Source of the DNA: Alphaproteobacteria bacterium
Lineage (GTDB): Bacteria; Pseudomonadota; Alphaproteobacteria; Micropepsales; Micropepsaceae
Assembly: GCA_017308375.1 (NCBI GenBank)
Contig: JAFKEW010000048.1
Location: 1 to 64,000, forward strand
Direction of reading: 5' to 3'
DNA length: 64,000 nt
Each line of letters begins with the position of its first letter. The stretch's first letter is position 1. This document shows positions 35,578 to 45,143 of this stretch, piece after piece. A program made the position numbers and the translations under genes. The notes beneath the pieces are model-generated. The model ran no database searches, had not been told where the DNA came from, and was given only the letters and a program-made list of their open reading frames with translations.

Positions 35578-35772
35578 TCAGGGTGTTTTGGTCCGGGTCG
35601 AAAACCAGCCTGCAGCGATCACCGGCAGGCTGAGCGCCGCCCAGGAAAGCCTGTCCCAAACCCCGTCACCCACCAGGGCTGCGATGAGCCCGATCGTCGT
35701 GACAAGGCCGATCACGAGCGGCCAGACAAAGATCTGACGCAGGGTGCGTGCCGGGCGTATCGAACGGCGCAT
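35578..35772 (-). CDS. small two-segment membrane protein of the TonB/PepSY operon
   Basis: The 64-residue protein has two predicted membrane segments ([22 protein letters not shown] and [16 protein letters not shown]) separated by a short loop, with a basic N-terminus. Its ATG is 2 bases after the PepSY gene stop, so it is the last gene of the iron-uptake operon. Small membrane proteins of this kind frequently accompany PepSY-domain proteins next to siderophore receptors. The function is unknown. Confidence 0.7.
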   Translation of the reverse strand: MRRSIRPARTLRQIFVWPLVIGLVTTIGLIAALVGDGVWDRLSWAALSLPVIAAGWFSTRTKTP

Positions 35773-35774
35773 GC

Positions 35775-36962
35775 TCAGGCCTGCACCGTTGCGGCGGTCT
35801 CACTGCCCGCACCGCCGATGAGTTCTGTCAGCCTCTGTTCGAGCGCGCTGCGCCTCTTGCCCAGCCAGAGATAAACACCGCTCGCCAGAACGATGATGGT
35901 GATGATGTCGAGAACGGTCCAGATGATTTTCATCGCCAGCCCGCCATAATCGCCGAAGTGCAGCGGCTGGGAAATGAACAGCGCCTTGGCGTACCACGGC
36001 ATCTCGCGCATCGCGGTCAGATCGCCGGTTTCGGCATCGATCAGCGCGGGCTTGTAAAGCCGCGAGGTCAACGGCGTCCTGCCCTCCATGAACACGGCAT
36101 AGTGGTGCTTGCTGGAATAGACCGTGCCCGGGAAGGCGAGGAAAGACGGTGTCATGTCGGGGGCCGCCCGTTCCGCGGTATTCATTGCGGCCTGGATGGA
36201 GGCGAATTTCGCCGGCGCCGGTTTGTCCTTGTAAGGCGCCACCATCTGGGCGAGCTGGTCTGCCTGCCACAGATTGAGGATCGGCACACCCAGCGTGTTG
36301 AGCACGCCGGTTCCCCCCACCACGAATGCCCAGCACAGCGTGACAATGCCCAGCATGTTGTGCAGGTCCAGCCACTTGACCCGCGTGTTGCGGTTCTTGC
36401 GCACAGTGCCGAAGTCGAGCCGGCGCATGAAGGGTGTGTAGACCATCACGCCGGAGACGAGTGCCGTCACGAACAGAAGGCCCATCAGCCCGAGAAACAA
36501 TTCGCCCGGCAGGCCTGCGAACATATCCACATGCAGGCGGAAGATGATGTCCATCACGTTGTTGCCGTCATCGGGCGCGTGCAGCACCCTGGCGGTGCGG
36601 CGGTCGATCATCGAATAGTGATTGTCCGTCGCAGCCGCGGTTTCTCCGACCGTGACATAGGCGATGCGCGGTTCCTCATGATCGAAAATGAGATATTGCG
36701 GCACGGTGCCGGGATATTGTGCCACGCCCGCCGCCACCACGCGGTCCAGGTTGACGAAGGGCGTGTTGGCCGCCATCGCGGGCGGTTCGGGCGCATCGCC
36801 CAGCGCATGATCGATCTCTTCATGGAAGATCAGCGGCAGGCCGGTGATGCACAACAGCAGCAGAAACGCCGTGCAGATCAGGCTGGTCCATTTGTGGATC
36901 AGATACCAGTGGCGGATCTTTGCCGCCTGTCGCGCGATTCCATTGCGAAGGGGGGCGCTCAC
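35775..36962 (-). CDS. PepSY-associated transmembrane protein (iron-uptake reductase type)
   Basis: The 395-residue protein has four or so membrane segments: WTSLICTAFLLLLCITGLPLIF, LFLGLMGLLFVTALVSGVMVY, WLDLHNMLGIVTLCWAFVVGGTGV and WTVLDIITIIVLASGVYLWLG. Periplasmic PepSY-like parts lie between them. His residues near the membrane (RHWYLIHKW; DLHNMLG) suggest heme binding, as in the family thought to reduce ferric siderophores. GTG 36962 overlaps the TonB receptor stop (GTGA), so the genes are coupled. A start nine bases earlier is also open. Confidence 0.88.
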   Translation of the reverse strand: MSAPLRNGIARQAAKIRHWYLIHKWTSLICTAFLLLLCITGLPLIFHEEIDHALGDAPEPPAMAANTPFVNLDRVVAAGVAQYPGTVPQYLIFDHEEPRIAYVTVGETAAATDNHYSMIDRRTARVLHAPDDGNNVMDIIFRLHVDMFAGLPGELFLGLMGLLFVTALVSGVMVYTPFMRRLDFGTVRKNRNTRVKWLDLHNMLGIVTLCWAFVVGGTGVLNTLGVPILNLWQADQLAQMVAPYKDKPAPAKFASIQAAMNTAERAAPDMTPSFLAFPGTVYSSKHHYAVFMEGRTPLTSRLYKPALIDAETGDLTAMREMPWYAKALFISQPLHFGDYGGLAMKIIWTVLDIITIIVLASGVYLWLGKRRSALEQRLTELIGGAGSETAATVQA

Positions 36963-39130
36963 AGCGACCACTCCAGCGAAATGGTGGCATTGCGGGGTGC
37001 GCCCGGCTGGACATAAACGTCATTGTAGGAGCCGGTGAAATAGCGCGCGTTCAGAATGTTCCTGACATTGAGTTGCAGGCGTGCCGGGCCGAAATCATAC
37101 CCCAGCATCGCGTTCAGCAATGTGTAGCCCGGCAGCTTGAAGGTGTTGGGAAGATCGCCTGCCTGGCTTGAATAGTAATAAAGCCCGGCGCCCATGCTGA
37201 GGCCCTTCAGCATGCCGTCCTGCAATTCGTACTGGTTCCACAGCCCGACGCTGTGCACCGGGGCGTTCTGCGGGTGATCGCCAATCGGGATTGTGTTGTC
37301 GTTCACCACGCCGACATCGATATAGGCGTAGGTCAGGATGGTCTGCCAGCCCGGCGCCAAAGTCGCGTGCGCATCGAGTTCGAAACCGCGGCTTCGCTGT
37401 TCGCCTGTCTGTACCGAAAAACCTGGGTGAAGCTGATCGTCGGTCGATACGTTCTGCCGCGTGAGCTGGAACAGTGCGGCCGTCAGATCCAGCCTGTCGT
37501 CCAGAAGGCTGGATTTGATGCCGGCTTCCCATTGGCGGCCGGTTTCCGGCTTCAATGCCTCGCCCGCGAAAGTCAGGCCGGATTGCGGCAGGAAGGATTC
37601 GCTGTAGCTGGTGTAGAGCACGGCCTGTGGCGTGACGGCATAGGTCAGGCCGACGCGCGGGGTGAAATGGGTGATGCTTTCCGTTGTGCGCACGCCGCCT
37701 GCGCTATTGCCGGATTTGGCAAAGTCCCACCGCCCGCTGAGCGTCAGGGTGAAGGCGTCATAGCGGATGTGATCCTGAAGATAGAGGCCGGTGTCGTCGA
37801 TGCTCTCCCGCGAACTGGGGCCCCAGGTCAGCACCGGCATCGGCTGGCCATAGACCGGTGCGTAGAGATCCAGCGGCATATAGGCGGCCGGATCGGCATA
37901 GTCGATCTGCCCGGCGGCCCAGCGATAGACGAAGGTGTAATGATCCACACCGGCGACAATTGTGTGGGACAGCGGCCCGGTTTCAAACGCCGCCTGCAGC
38001 CGTGAATCGCTGCCGTAATTCAGCCACCCGCCATTGGAGCTGTAAGGGTAGCGGTACAGGGTGCGGCCGTCTGCATCCAAATAGGACGAATACAGGATGT
38101 GATCCCACTCGGACCAGTTGCTGGTGTAGCGGAAATTCTGCGTGAAGCTGAACACATCGTTGAAGCGATGGCGGAATTCAAAGCCGAGGGCGGTACGTTC
38201 TGCCTTGCTTCTGTTGGAGCGATCAGGCTCGCCGGTATAGCGGTCCAGCAGGTAGCGCCCATATGGGCCCGGCACCACCGCGCCCACATAGGTCAGGGGA
38301 AAACCCATATCGGTACGGTCACGCTGAAAGCTTGTCAGCACAGTCAGCGATGTGTCGGGGTCGATGGTCCAGGTCAGGGATGGCGCGACATAGATGCGGT
38401 CGTTGCCCTTGGCGTATTCGGTGAAAGTGCCGGAATGACGCGTTAGCGCGACAAGGCGGCCTGCGATGTTCGGATTGCCGAACAGGGTGGTGTTACCGTC
38501 GAGATGAAGCTCGTAGGAATCGAACGAGCCGTAATCCGCGCCGAGGGTGAGGAAGGTTTCCGGCCGGGGATGTTTGCTGACGAGATTGATCAGACCGCCG
38601 AGCGAACCCTGACCGTAAAGCGCGGAGGACGGGCCCTTCATCACCTCCACCTGTTCCAGCCCGTAAAGCTCGACATTGAGCTGGACATAGGAATCGTATT
38701 GCAGCCCGTCCTGATAGATGTGGCCTGAGGCATCGAAGCCGCGGATACGGAAATAATCCCAGCTCTGGTAATAGCCGCCCGGCATCACACCGGCGACATT
38801 GCGCAGCACGTCGTCCAGCACCTTGCCACCCTGGTCGGCGATCAGATCCGCCGGAATGACCTGGATGTTCTGCGGGGTCTCGATCAGCGGGATGCTGCTT
38901 TTGGTGGATTCGGCGGTGCGCACGCCGGTGACCAGCACGGTTTCCACCGGCCCGGCACTGGCCAGCACGATTGGGGCAGCGGGGGCTGCCGTCTCTTCTG
39001 CCGCCATGCCGGGTCCGGTGGCGCCCGCCACAGCCAGCCAAGCCATTGATCCTGTTACTAATCCTGTTCGAAAAGCTGTCACGCCCGCCTCTTTTGCTGC
39101 AATATCGGCATTGTTGATATTGAGAGTCAT
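36959..39130 (-). CDS. TonB-dependent siderophore receptor
   Basis: The 723-residue outer-membrane receptor has a signal-like N-terminus ending near GPGMAAEE, a plug domain (SIPLIETPQNIQVIPADLIADQG; YFRIRGFDASGHIYQDGLQ; VEVMKGPSSALYGQGSLGGLINLVSKHP) and a 22-strand barrel ending in TISLEWSL with an aromatic near the end. QNIQV and the plug sequence are typical of ferric-siderophore (FhuA/FpvA-type) receptors. The TonB box is probably ETVLVTG. ATG 39130 lies inside a palindrome and has no good ribosome site. It leads the operon with the PepSY and small membrane proteins. Confidence 0.92.
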   Translation of the reverse strand: MTLNINNADIAAKEAGVTAFRTGLVTGSMAWLAVAGATGPGMAAEETAAPAAPIVLASAGPVETVLVTGVRTAESTKSSIPLIETPQNIQVIPADLIADQGGKVLDDVLRNVAGVMPGGYYQSWDYFRIRGFDASGHIYQDGLQYDSYVQLNVELYGLEQVEVMKGPSSALYGQGSLGGLINLVSKHPRPETFLTLGADYGSFDSYELHLDGNTTLFGNPNIAGRLVALTRHSGTFTEYAKGNDRIYVAPSLTWTIDPDTSLTVLTSFQRDRTDMGFPLTYVGAVVPGPYGRYLLDRYTGEPDRSNRSKAERTALGFEFRHRFNDVFSFTQNFRYTSNWSEWDHILYSSYLDADGRTLYRYPYSSNGGWLNYGSDSRLQAAFETGPLSHTIVAGVDHYTFVYRWAAGQIDYADPAAYMPLDLYAPVYGQPMPVLTWGPSSRESIDDTGLYLQDHIRYDAFTLTLSGRWDFAKSGNSAGGVRTTESITHFTPRVGLTYAVTPQAVLYTSYSESFLPQSGLTFAGEALKPETGRQWEAGIKSSLLDDRLDLTAALFQLTRQNVSTDDQLHPGFSVQTGEQRSRGFELDAHATLAPGWQTILTYAYIDVGVVNDNTIPIGDHPQNAPVHSVGLWNQYELQDGMLKGLSMGAGLYYYSSQAGDLPNTFKLPGYTLLNAMLGYDFGPARLQLNVRNILNARYFTGSYNDVYVQPGAPRNATISLEWSL

Positions 39131-39142
39131 TATCAATATCAA
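39114..39142 (-). promoter_or_regulatory. perfect palindrome over the receptor start, possible Fur-type operator
   Basis: TTGATATTGA (39114-39123) and TCAATATCAA (39133-39142) are perfect 10-base inverted repeats separated by 9 bases, and the receptor ATG (39128-39130) lies in the spacer. The centre contains TCATTATCAATA, reminiscent of Fur boxes. Iron control fits the operon. A translation-blocking hairpin is the alternative. Confidence 0.55.
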
Positions 39143-39260
39143 CCCGGAGGGGCGCGATTTGCTGCAGAAAAGGGAGTTGCAGGGCTGCTGGGGGCTTTGC
39201 GGAAATTCAGGCTGAACGGAGTGGCCGCATCCACGGCTGCAATCGGACGGCCGCGTGAAC

Positions 39261-41369
39261 TCAGTGCGCGGCGGAGCCCGAAAGCACGTCCTTCACCTTG
39301 GCCGCCAATTGTTTGAGGCCGAAGGGCTTGGGCAGGAAGTGGAGATTTTCCGCCTTCTCCTCGTTGCGGCGAAAGGCTTCCTCGGCATAGCCGGACATGA
39401 ACATGATCTGCATCTCGGGGCGCAGGCGGCGCACCGCGCGCACTAGGGTCGGTCCATCCATGCCGGGCATCACCACATCGGTGATCAGAAGTGCGATGGT
39501 CTGGGCCTGATTGCGCACGATTTCGAGCGCCTCCTCACCGCCTGCGGCCTCCAGCACCTGATAACCGCGCATCCTGAGCGCGCGCGCGGCGAAGCTGCGC
39601 ACCGCGTCTTCGTCTTCCACCAGCAGGATGGTGTCCTGCCCGGTGATGTCGCGCGGGGCCGCGGGCTCCGCCGCCTCCGGCGCGGCCGCGTTCTCGTCGA
39701 TGCGGTGGCGCGGCAGGAAGATGCGGAAGGTGGCGCCCTTGCCCGTTTCGCTTTCGACCGTGATGAAGCCGCCGGTCTGTTTGACGATGCCATAAACCGT
39801 GGCAAGGCCAAGGCCGGTGCCCTGTCCCACTGCCTTGGTCGTGAAGAAGGGATCGAAGATCTTGTCCAGATTTTCTTTTGTGATGCCGGTGCCGGTGTCG
39901 GCCACTTCCACCTTCACATATTCGCCCGGCGGCATGATCGCGGTGCCGAGCGCCATCGGCGTTTCCGCCGTGATGTTGGCGGTGCGGATAAACACGGTGC
40001 CGCCCTTCGGCATCGCGTCGCGCGCATTGACCACCAGATTGATGATGGCGTTGGAAATCTGGGTTTCATCGGCATGCACCGGCCACAGATCGCCCTGATT
40101 TTCGAGCTTCAGATCGACACCTTCGCGCAACAGGCGGCGCAGCATGTTGGCAAGCTCCGCCACCACGGCGCCGAGCGACAGCACACGCGGCTGCAGGGTC
40201 TGCTTGCGGGAGAAGGCGAGCAATTGCCCCACCAGATTGGCTGCGCGCAGCGCGTTCTGGTGAATCTCGTTGATTTCCTTGAACGAGGGGTCGCCCGCGG
40301 CATGGCGCATCAGCAGGAATTCGCAATTGCCGATGATGACGGTCAGAAGATTGTTGAAGTCGTGTGCGACACCGCCCGCCAGTTGCCCCACGGCCTGAAG
40401 CTTTTGCGATTGCGCGAATTTGAGTTCAAGCGCCTTCTGCGCCGAGACATCGATCAGATAGAACAGGATGCGCTTGTCATCGCCCGCGGCAAACGGGCTG
40501 GCATAAAACTCCGCCATCCGCTCCGGCTGGCCGCTGCCGGGCTCATCGGTGCGATGCAGGTCGATCGGGCCCGCGGCGCCATCGGCCGCCTTTGCGATCA
40601 GAAGGGAAAGCGCCTCACGGTCATCTGCGATCGCGAGTTTCAGAACCTGCTGCCCACTGAGCGAACCGGCCTGGTCGAAGAACGCGGCGAAGGCGCGATT
40701 GGCCTCCACGATCTCGCCATCCGGTTTTGCCAGCGCGACGCCGACCGGGGCATCGCGGTGCAGGACTGGGGCGGGAAGGGGCGCGGTTTTCGCTTCGGCC
40801 GTGGCGGCTGCGCCTTGCGTCGCGCCGGCGGTGGCAAGGCGGGGAATGAACCACCAGGCCGCCTCGCCCCGGGAAAGCGGGCGCACGGCGGCAGTCAATT
40901 CGCTGCCGTCGGCCAGTTTCAGGGTTTCCTCGCGCGCCTCGCCCTCCGTGGCGCCGCGGGCCAGCCGGTAAAGCACGCTGGCAGAAGGTTCGCCGCCCAA
41001 TGCCAGTTCCGGCGGCGGGGGGATTTCGCCTTCCGCGATTCCGGTCAGCTTGCGGTATCCGGCATTGCATTCGACGGCCGCGCCGTCGGGCCCGGTGATA
41101 ACCCAGGCGATTGCCGCATGGGCGGCGGCTTCGGCCAGCCTTTGCGCTTCGGCAAGACGGTCCCCCGTCCGGGGCCGGATCGCATAGAGAAACACGAGCG
41201 CCACCGCGCCAATCCCGGCCAGAAGCGCAAAGCCCGCCCAGCGGGCCAGTTCCGGCGCACCCACCGCGAGGCCCGCGGCCATCAGCGCGACAAACAGAAA
41301 GCCCAGCGCCACCCAGCGCCAAACGCCACCCGGCAGACCGTAAGGCGTGCTGAGGCGGAGCGCGTTCAC
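39261..41369 (-). CDS. cckA: CckA-like hybrid sensor histidine kinase
   Basis: The 702-residue protein has two N-terminal membrane segments, two PAS-like domains (about 80-180 and 205-320), a histidine kinase with phosphorylatable His in [16 protein letters not shown] and ATPase motifs ([49 protein letters not shown]), and a C-terminal receiver ([24 protein letters not shown] with the phospho-Asp). This is the CckA architecture; CckA feeds ChpT and CtrA to control cell cycle and flagellar genes, which lie directly upstream on the same strand. The start is GTG 41369. Identity as CckA is by architecture and context. Confidence 0.88.
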   Translation of the reverse strand: MNALRLSTPYGLPGGVWRWVALGFLFVALMAAGLAVGAPELARWAGFALLAGIGAVALVFLYAIRPRTGDRLAEAQRLAEAAAHAAIAWVITGPDGAAVECNAGYRKLTGIAEGEIPPPPELALGGEPSASVLYRLARGATEGEAREETLKLADGSELTAAVRPLSRGEAAWWFIPRLATAGATQGAAATAEAKTAPLPAPVLHRDAPVGVALAKPDGEIVEANRAFAAFFDQAGSLSGQQVLKLAIADDREALSLLIAKAADGAAGPIDLHRTDEPGSGQPERMAEFYASPFAAGDDKRILFYLIDVSAQKALELKFAQSQKLQAVGQLAGGVAHDFNNLLTVIIGNCEFLLMRHAAGDPSFKEINEIHQNALRAANLVGQLLAFSRKQTLQPRVLSLGAVVAELANMLRRLLREGVDLKLENQGDLWPVHADETQISNAIINLVVNARDAMPKGGTVFIRTANITAETPMALGTAIMPPGEYVKVEVADTGTGITKENLDKIFDPFFTTKAVGQGTGLGLATVYGIVKQTGGFITVESETGKGATFRIFLPRHRIDENAAAPEAAEPAAPRDITGQDTILLVEDEDAVRSFAARALRMRGYQVLEAAGGEEALEIVRNQAQTIALLITDVVMPGMDGPTLVRAVRRLRPEMQIMFMSGYAEEAFRRNEEKAENLHFLPKPFGLKQLAAKVKDVLSGSAAH

Positions 41370-41393
41370 AGAAGATGCCTGATTTTGGGCCCG

Positions 41394-42470
41394 TTAGTGG
41401 GCGCGGATTTTCCCGGTAAGCCGCATGACATAGCCGATAACCTGAGCCACGGCCTTGTAATGTTCCGGCGGCACCGTCTCATCGATCTCGATGGCGGCAT
41501 AAAGGGCCCGCGCAAGCGGCGGATTCTCGACAATCGGAACCTCATGCTCTTCGGCCACCTCGCGGATGCGCAGCGCCAGCGCGTCGACGCCCTTGGCCAC
41601 GCAGATCGGCGCGGCCATCTTGCCTGATTCGTACTTTAATGCGACTGCGAAGTGTGTCGGGTTCATGATCACGACCGTCGCTTCCGGCACCGCGGCCATC
41701 ATGCGGTGGCGGGCACGCTCCTGCCGGAGCTGGCGGATACGGGCCTTGACGGCCGGATCGCCCTCGGACTGGCGGTTTTCCTCCTTGATTTCCTGGCGGC
41801 TCATGCGGTTGCGCTTCATGAAGCGGTAGCGCTGCAGGAAATAGTCGCCGCCCGCGATCACCGCCAGAACCGAAAGGGCGGCCATCAGCACCTTCATCAG
41901 AAGGTGCATCATGTCGCCGGCAATGGCCTCCGGCCCCTGGGTCAGAGTGGCCTCCAGCCGCCCGCGCTCCGGCCACAGCACCAGCCATGTCACCGTGCCC
42001 ACGATCAGGATCTTGATCATGCCCTTGATCAGGTTGGCGGCGCCTTCAAACCCGAACAGGCGTTTGAAGCCGTTCAGCGGGTTCAGCTTGTTCAGATCGG
42101 GCTTGATCCGTTCCGCGCTGAAGACCGGGCGGTGCTGCACCAGATGCCCGCCAATGCCCATGGCGAAAAGAATCGCGAAGACCGGCGCCAGCAGCAGCAG
42201 GGCCTGCAGCAGCACCATCCGCACCAGTTGCAGGGTGCCGCCGCCATCCAGGATGAACTGGTCCGGCTGTTCGAGAAAGATGCGGAAATGGCGGATGAAG
42301 CCTTCGGCGGTGGACGGTCCGAACATCGCGATGCACAGCGTGCCCGCCGCCAGCATGACAAAGGCGGTGACCTCTGTGCTTTTGACCACATCGCCTTTTT
42401 CATGCGCATCGTCGAGCCGTCTTTGCGTCGGCTCTTCGGTTTTATCGTCGTCGTCGTTGCCTTCCGCCAT
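41394..42470 (-). CDS. flhB: flagellar type III export switch protein FlhB
   Basis: The 358-residue protein has four membrane segments and a cytoplasmic domain with the self-cleaving Asn-Pro-Thr-His motif (VVIMNPTHFAVALKYESG). Cleavage switches export from hook to filament substrates. The N-terminus DDDDKTEEPTQRRLDDAHEKGDV is typical. Its ATG follows the fliR stop with no gap (TAGATG). It is the last gene of the flgB-to-flhB run and ends 24 bases before cckA starts. Confidence 0.96.
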   Translation of the reverse strand: MAEGNDDDDKTEEPTQRRLDDAHEKGDVVKSTEVTAFVMLAAGTLCIAMFGPSTAEGFIRHFRIFLEQPDQFILDGGGTLQLVRMVLLQALLLLAPVFAILFAMGIGGHLVQHRPVFSAERIKPDLNKLNPLNGFKRLFGFEGAANLIKGMIKILIVGTVTWLVLWPERGRLEATLTQGPEAIAGDMMHLLMKVLMAALSVLAVIAGGDYFLQRYRFMKRNRMSRQEIKEENRQSEGDPAVKARIRQLRQERARHRMMAAVPEATVVIMNPTHFAVALKYESGKMAAPICVAKGVDALALRIREVAEEHEVPIVENPPLARALYAAIEIDETVPPEHYKAVAQVIGYVMRLTGKIRAH

Positions 42471-43235
42471 CTAGAGGAAGACCCGCATCTGGGTAGCGAA
42501 GAAATTCAAGAACACGGTCATCAAGGTGCCGAGCAGCAGCATCATGATCAAAAAACCGGTCATGATGTTGATCGGCATCGCGACGAAGAACACCTGTAGC
42601 TGCGGCATCAGCCGGGCCAGAAGCCCGATGGAGGCGGTGACGACGAAGCCGAACACCAGAAACGGTGCCGCCAGCTCCAGCCCGAGTGAAAAGGCACTGC
42701 TGGTCATCCGGATCGCCAGTTCGGCCAGATCGCCGGTCGGCAATGCAGCACCCGGCGGCATCATGCGGTAGCTGCCTTCGATCGCACCGATCGCCAGATG
42801 ATGCAGATTGGTGGCGAAGATCAGCACCGTGCCCAGAAGCGCGAAAAACGTGCCGACAATGGCGCCCTGTACACCCATGGTGGGATCGAGGGTCTGGGCA
42901 TAGGCAAGACCCGTCTGCGTGGCGACGAGATAGCCCGCGACCTGTAGCGCGCTCATGATCAGGCGCGCGGCGGCCCCGACGGCAACGCCAACGGTTGCTT
43001 CCTGTATGATCAGAAGGCCGAGCGGCAGGGCCGCCTGCGGCAGGGCTGCGGGATAGAATTTCGCCACCACCGGCGTCAGCGCCAGCGAAATGGCAAGGGC
43101 AAGCGACAGGCGCACGCGCGGCGGCACGCCGACATCGCCGATCGCCGGCAGCAGCATGATCATCGCGCCGGCGCGCACGAAGACGAGCAGATAGACCAGC
43201 AACAGGCCGGACGGATCGGGGAAGCTGATCGTCAT
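42471..43235 (-). CDS. fliR: flagellar export gate protein FliR
   Basis: The 254-residue, highly hydrophobic protein has about six membrane segments and family features near the N-terminus (LLVYLLVFVRAGAMIMLLPAIGDVGVPPRVRL) and in the LELAAPFLVFGFVVTASIGLLARLMPQLQVF region. It forms the FliPQR export channel in the basal body. fliQ precedes it by 18 bases and flhB follows directly. Confidence 0.95.
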   Translation of the reverse strand: MTISFPDPSGLLLVYLLVFVRAGAMIMLLPAIGDVGVPPRVRLSLALAISLALTPVVAKFYPAALPQAALPLGLLIIQEATVGVAVGAAARLIMSALQVAGYLVATQTGLAYAQTLDPTMGVQGAIVGTFFALLGTVLIFATNLHHLAIGAIEGSYRMMPPGAALPTGDLAELAIRMTSSAFSLGLELAAPFLVFGFVVTASIGLLARLMPQLQVFFVAMPINIMTGFLIMMLLLGTLMTVFLNFFATQMRVFL

Positions 43236-43253
43236 CGCCTGTTATGGGTCCTG

Positions 43254-43517
43254 CTAGTAAGCGGCGATGCGTTGGGCGACATCTGTCATCAACCCGCCCA
43301 TGGCGGCACCGACAAAGGGCAGCGTGAACAGCAGAACCAGAAAGATCGCGATGATCTTCGGCACGAAGACGAGCGTCATTTCCTGAATCTGGGTCAGCGC
43401 CTGCAACAGGCCGATGGTCACGCCGACGACAAGCGCCGCCAGCATGGCGGGCGCCGATATTTTCAGCAGCACGTAAATCGCTTCACGCGCGAAGTCGAGC
43501 GTCTCCGCTCCGGTCAT
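43254..43517 (-). CDS. fliQ: flagellar export gate protein FliQ
   Basis: The 87-residue protein has two membrane hairpin segments (YVLLKISAPAMLAALVVGVTIG and VPKIIAIFLVLLFTLPFVGAAM) around the conserved ALTQIQEMTLVFVPK loop, exactly as in FliQ. It is a channel component with FliP and FliR. It lies between fliE (29 bases upstream) and fliR. Confidence 0.95.
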   Translation of the reverse strand: MTGAETLDFAREAIYVLLKISAPAMLAALVVGVTIGLLQALTQIQEMTLVFVPKIIAIFLVLLFTLPFVGAAMGGLMTDVAQRIAAY

Positions 43518-43546
43518 GACAGAACTCCGTTGTTTGCCATCCGCCG

Positions 43547-43855
43547 TCAGATCGGCATTTGCATGATGCTTTGATAGGCCTGGATCACCTTGTCGCGCAC
43601 CGCGACCACGGTATCGAGGCTGAGTTCGGCGGCGTTGACCGCGTTGACCACATCGACAATGTCGGCCTGGCCCGCCACCTGTTTGAGCGCCATGGTCTCA
43701 CCCTGTTTCAGGGTGCCGATGCTGTCGTTCAGCGCACCGGAGAGGAATTCGGAAAAATTCTGCGCCGGCGCGGCGGCAGCGCCGGTGGCGGCACCGCCTG
43801 CGCCCATCTGGGCGGCGGCCTGATAAGCGGCGGCGGCAAGGGCTGGAATGGCCAT
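43547..43855 (-). CDS. fliE: flagellar hook-basal body complex protein FliE
   Basis: The 102-residue protein has an Ala/Gly-rich N-terminus and the family C-terminus (QNFSEFLSGALNDSIGTLKQGE; DIVDVVNAVNAAELSLDTVVAVRDKVIQAYQSIMQMPI). FliE joins the MS ring/export gate to the rod. It follows flgC after 14 bases, on the same strand. Confidence 0.95.
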   Translation of the reverse strand: MAIPALAAAAYQAAAQMGAGGAATGAAAAPAQNFSEFLSGALNDSIGTLKQGETMALKQVAGQADIVDVVNAVNAAELSLDTVVAVRDKVIQAYQSIMQMPI

Positions 43856-43869
43856 GGTCTATCTCCCCA

Positions 43870-44280
43870 TTAACGCCGCAGCAGATCGACGGTGCGCGCC
43901 AGCATCGCTTTCGACGCATCCATCACATTAAGGTCGGCTTCGTAGGAACGCTGCGCCTCGCGCATGTCCATCACCTCGATCAGCGGATTGACGTTGGGCA
44001 GCTTGACGTAGCCTTGCGCATTGGCGGCCGGGTTGCCGGGATCGTATTTGCTGCGGAAATCGCTCATGTCCTGCACCGGGCGGCCGGATTCGACCATGGT
44101 GGCGTTCAGCGCGCGGTCGAAATCGCTTTTCATCGTGGCGACCTTGCGGCGATAGGGATCGCCGCCCGCGGTCTCGGCGGTGGAATTGGCGTTGGCGATA
44201 TTCTCCGCGATCACGCGCATGCGGCTCGACTGGGCGCGCATGCCGGAAGCGGCAACAATCATCGAGGTTGCGAGATCCAT
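43870..44280 (-). CDS. flgC: flagellar basal-body rod protein FlgC
   Basis: The 136-residue protein starts at ATG 44280 with the rod-protein N-terminus (TSMIVAASGMRAQSSRMRVIAENIANANST) and ends with MREAQRSYEADLNVMDASKAMLARTVDLL, which pair as coiled coils in the rod. The internal PNVNPLIEVMDM segment is typical. A longer open frame upstream runs through flgB out of frame and is not real. flgB precedes it by 11 bases. Confidence 0.95.
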   Translation of the reverse strand: MDLATSMIVAASGMRAQSSRMRVIAENIANANSTAETAGGDPYRRKVATMKSDFDRALNATMVESGRPVQDMSDFRSKYDPGNPAANAQGYVKLPNVNPLIEVMDMREAQRSYEADLNVMDASKAMLARTVDLLRR

Positions 44281-44291
44281 GCTGTTCTCCT

Positions 44292-44729
44292 TCAGCCGCC
44301 CGGCTTGCCGATGGCCGTGCGCATCATGTTGATGGCCTTGGAATAGAGATTGGTGGCGATCTGATACTGGGCCTGGGTGTCGGCAACCTTGATCATCTCC
44401 TGTTCGAGGGAGACGGTGTTGCCGCCGGCGGTGCTTTCCGCATCGGGGGCGCTGTAATCCTGGAATGTGCCGGCGCTCCCCTTCAGGGCGATGTGATGGG
44501 GATCGGTAACGGTCAGGGCGCCGGGCGTTGCCCCCGTTCCGGCCGCCCGTTTCAACAGGGCGGCGAAATCCATCGGCTTGATGTCGCGGGCGCCATAGCC
44601 GGGTGTGTCGGCATTGGCGACGTTGGTGGACAGCACGTTCTGGCGTGTGTTCAGCCACGCCATGCGTTCGCGCAGTACGTCGAACAGCGGGATCGAGGAC
44701 AGTTGCATGGGATGGTCCGTAACGCTCAC
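44292..44729 (-). CDS. flgB: flagellar basal-body rod protein FlgB
   Basis: The 145-residue product contains the rod-protein motif ERMAWLNTRQNVLSTNVANADTPGYGARDIKPMDF and a C-terminal helix (AQYQIATNLYSKAINMMRTAIGK). Either GTG 44729, with TAAGGT upstream, or ATG 44708 could be the start; the GTG has the better ribosome site. It is the first gene of the minus-strand flagellar operon and is divergent from fliO across 120 bases. Confidence 0.93.
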   Translation of the reverse strand: MSVTDHPMQLSSIPLFDVLRERMAWLNTRQNVLSTNVANADTPGYGARDIKPMDFAALLKRAAGTGATPGALTVTDPHHIALKGSAGTFQDYSAPDAESTAGGNTVSLEQEMIKVADTQAQYQIATNLYSKAINMMRTAIGKPGG

Positions 44730-44849
44730 TTAACCTTACCGGCGGCCATCCTCACCTGCGAAGTTTAAGCGGCGCTTAACGCAAGGCGATCTTTTTGCCG
44801 GGCAGATTCTTCCGCTCTTTAACGTGCGATTAAGCCTAACGGCCGCTTT

Positions 44850-45143
44850 ATGCGCGCCATGGATCTGATCGACATCGTCCGCTACACCGGCGCGCTTCTT
44901 CTTGTCCTGGCCCTGATCGGGCTTGCGGGGCTGGCGGCGCGGCGCTTCGGTGTGCCGGGTGTTGCGCGCGCCGGTGCCAAACGCCGGCTGGCGGTGGTCG
45001 AAACCCTGATGGTCGGCCCGCGCCACAAGCTCTATCTGCTCAGCCGCGATGGTGTCGAACATCTGGTGCTGGTGGGGCCGCAAGGCGCCAATGTGGTCGA
45101 ACGCGGTCTTGGCACCACGCCGCCTGTGGAAACCGTGCCATGA
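44850..45143 (+). CDS. fliO: FliO-like flagellar biosynthesis protein
   Basis: The 97-residue protein has one membrane segment (YTGALLLVLALIGLAGLAARRF) and a short cytoplasmic domain with KRRLAVVETLMVGPRHKLYLLSRDGVEHLVLVGP, the FliO pattern. FliO helps assemble the FliP ring. It may begin at ATG 44850 or 44859. Its stop overlaps the fliP start (ATGA), which supports the assignment of this short gene. Confidence 0.88.
   Translation: MRAMDLIDIVRYTGALLLVLALIGLAGLAARRFGVPGVARAGAKRRLAVVETLMVGPRHKLYLLSRDGVEHLVLVGPQGANVVERGLGTTPPVETVP

Noticed and set aside
39705-41627. 640-codon open frame on the plus strand
   Set aside because: It is antisense to the cckA gene and the flhB end, with no recognisable domain.
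44730-44849. sigma-54 or other flagellar promoter between flgB and fliO
   Set aside because: I searched for TGGCAC-N5-TTGC on both strands and found no convincing match, so no promoter was annotated.
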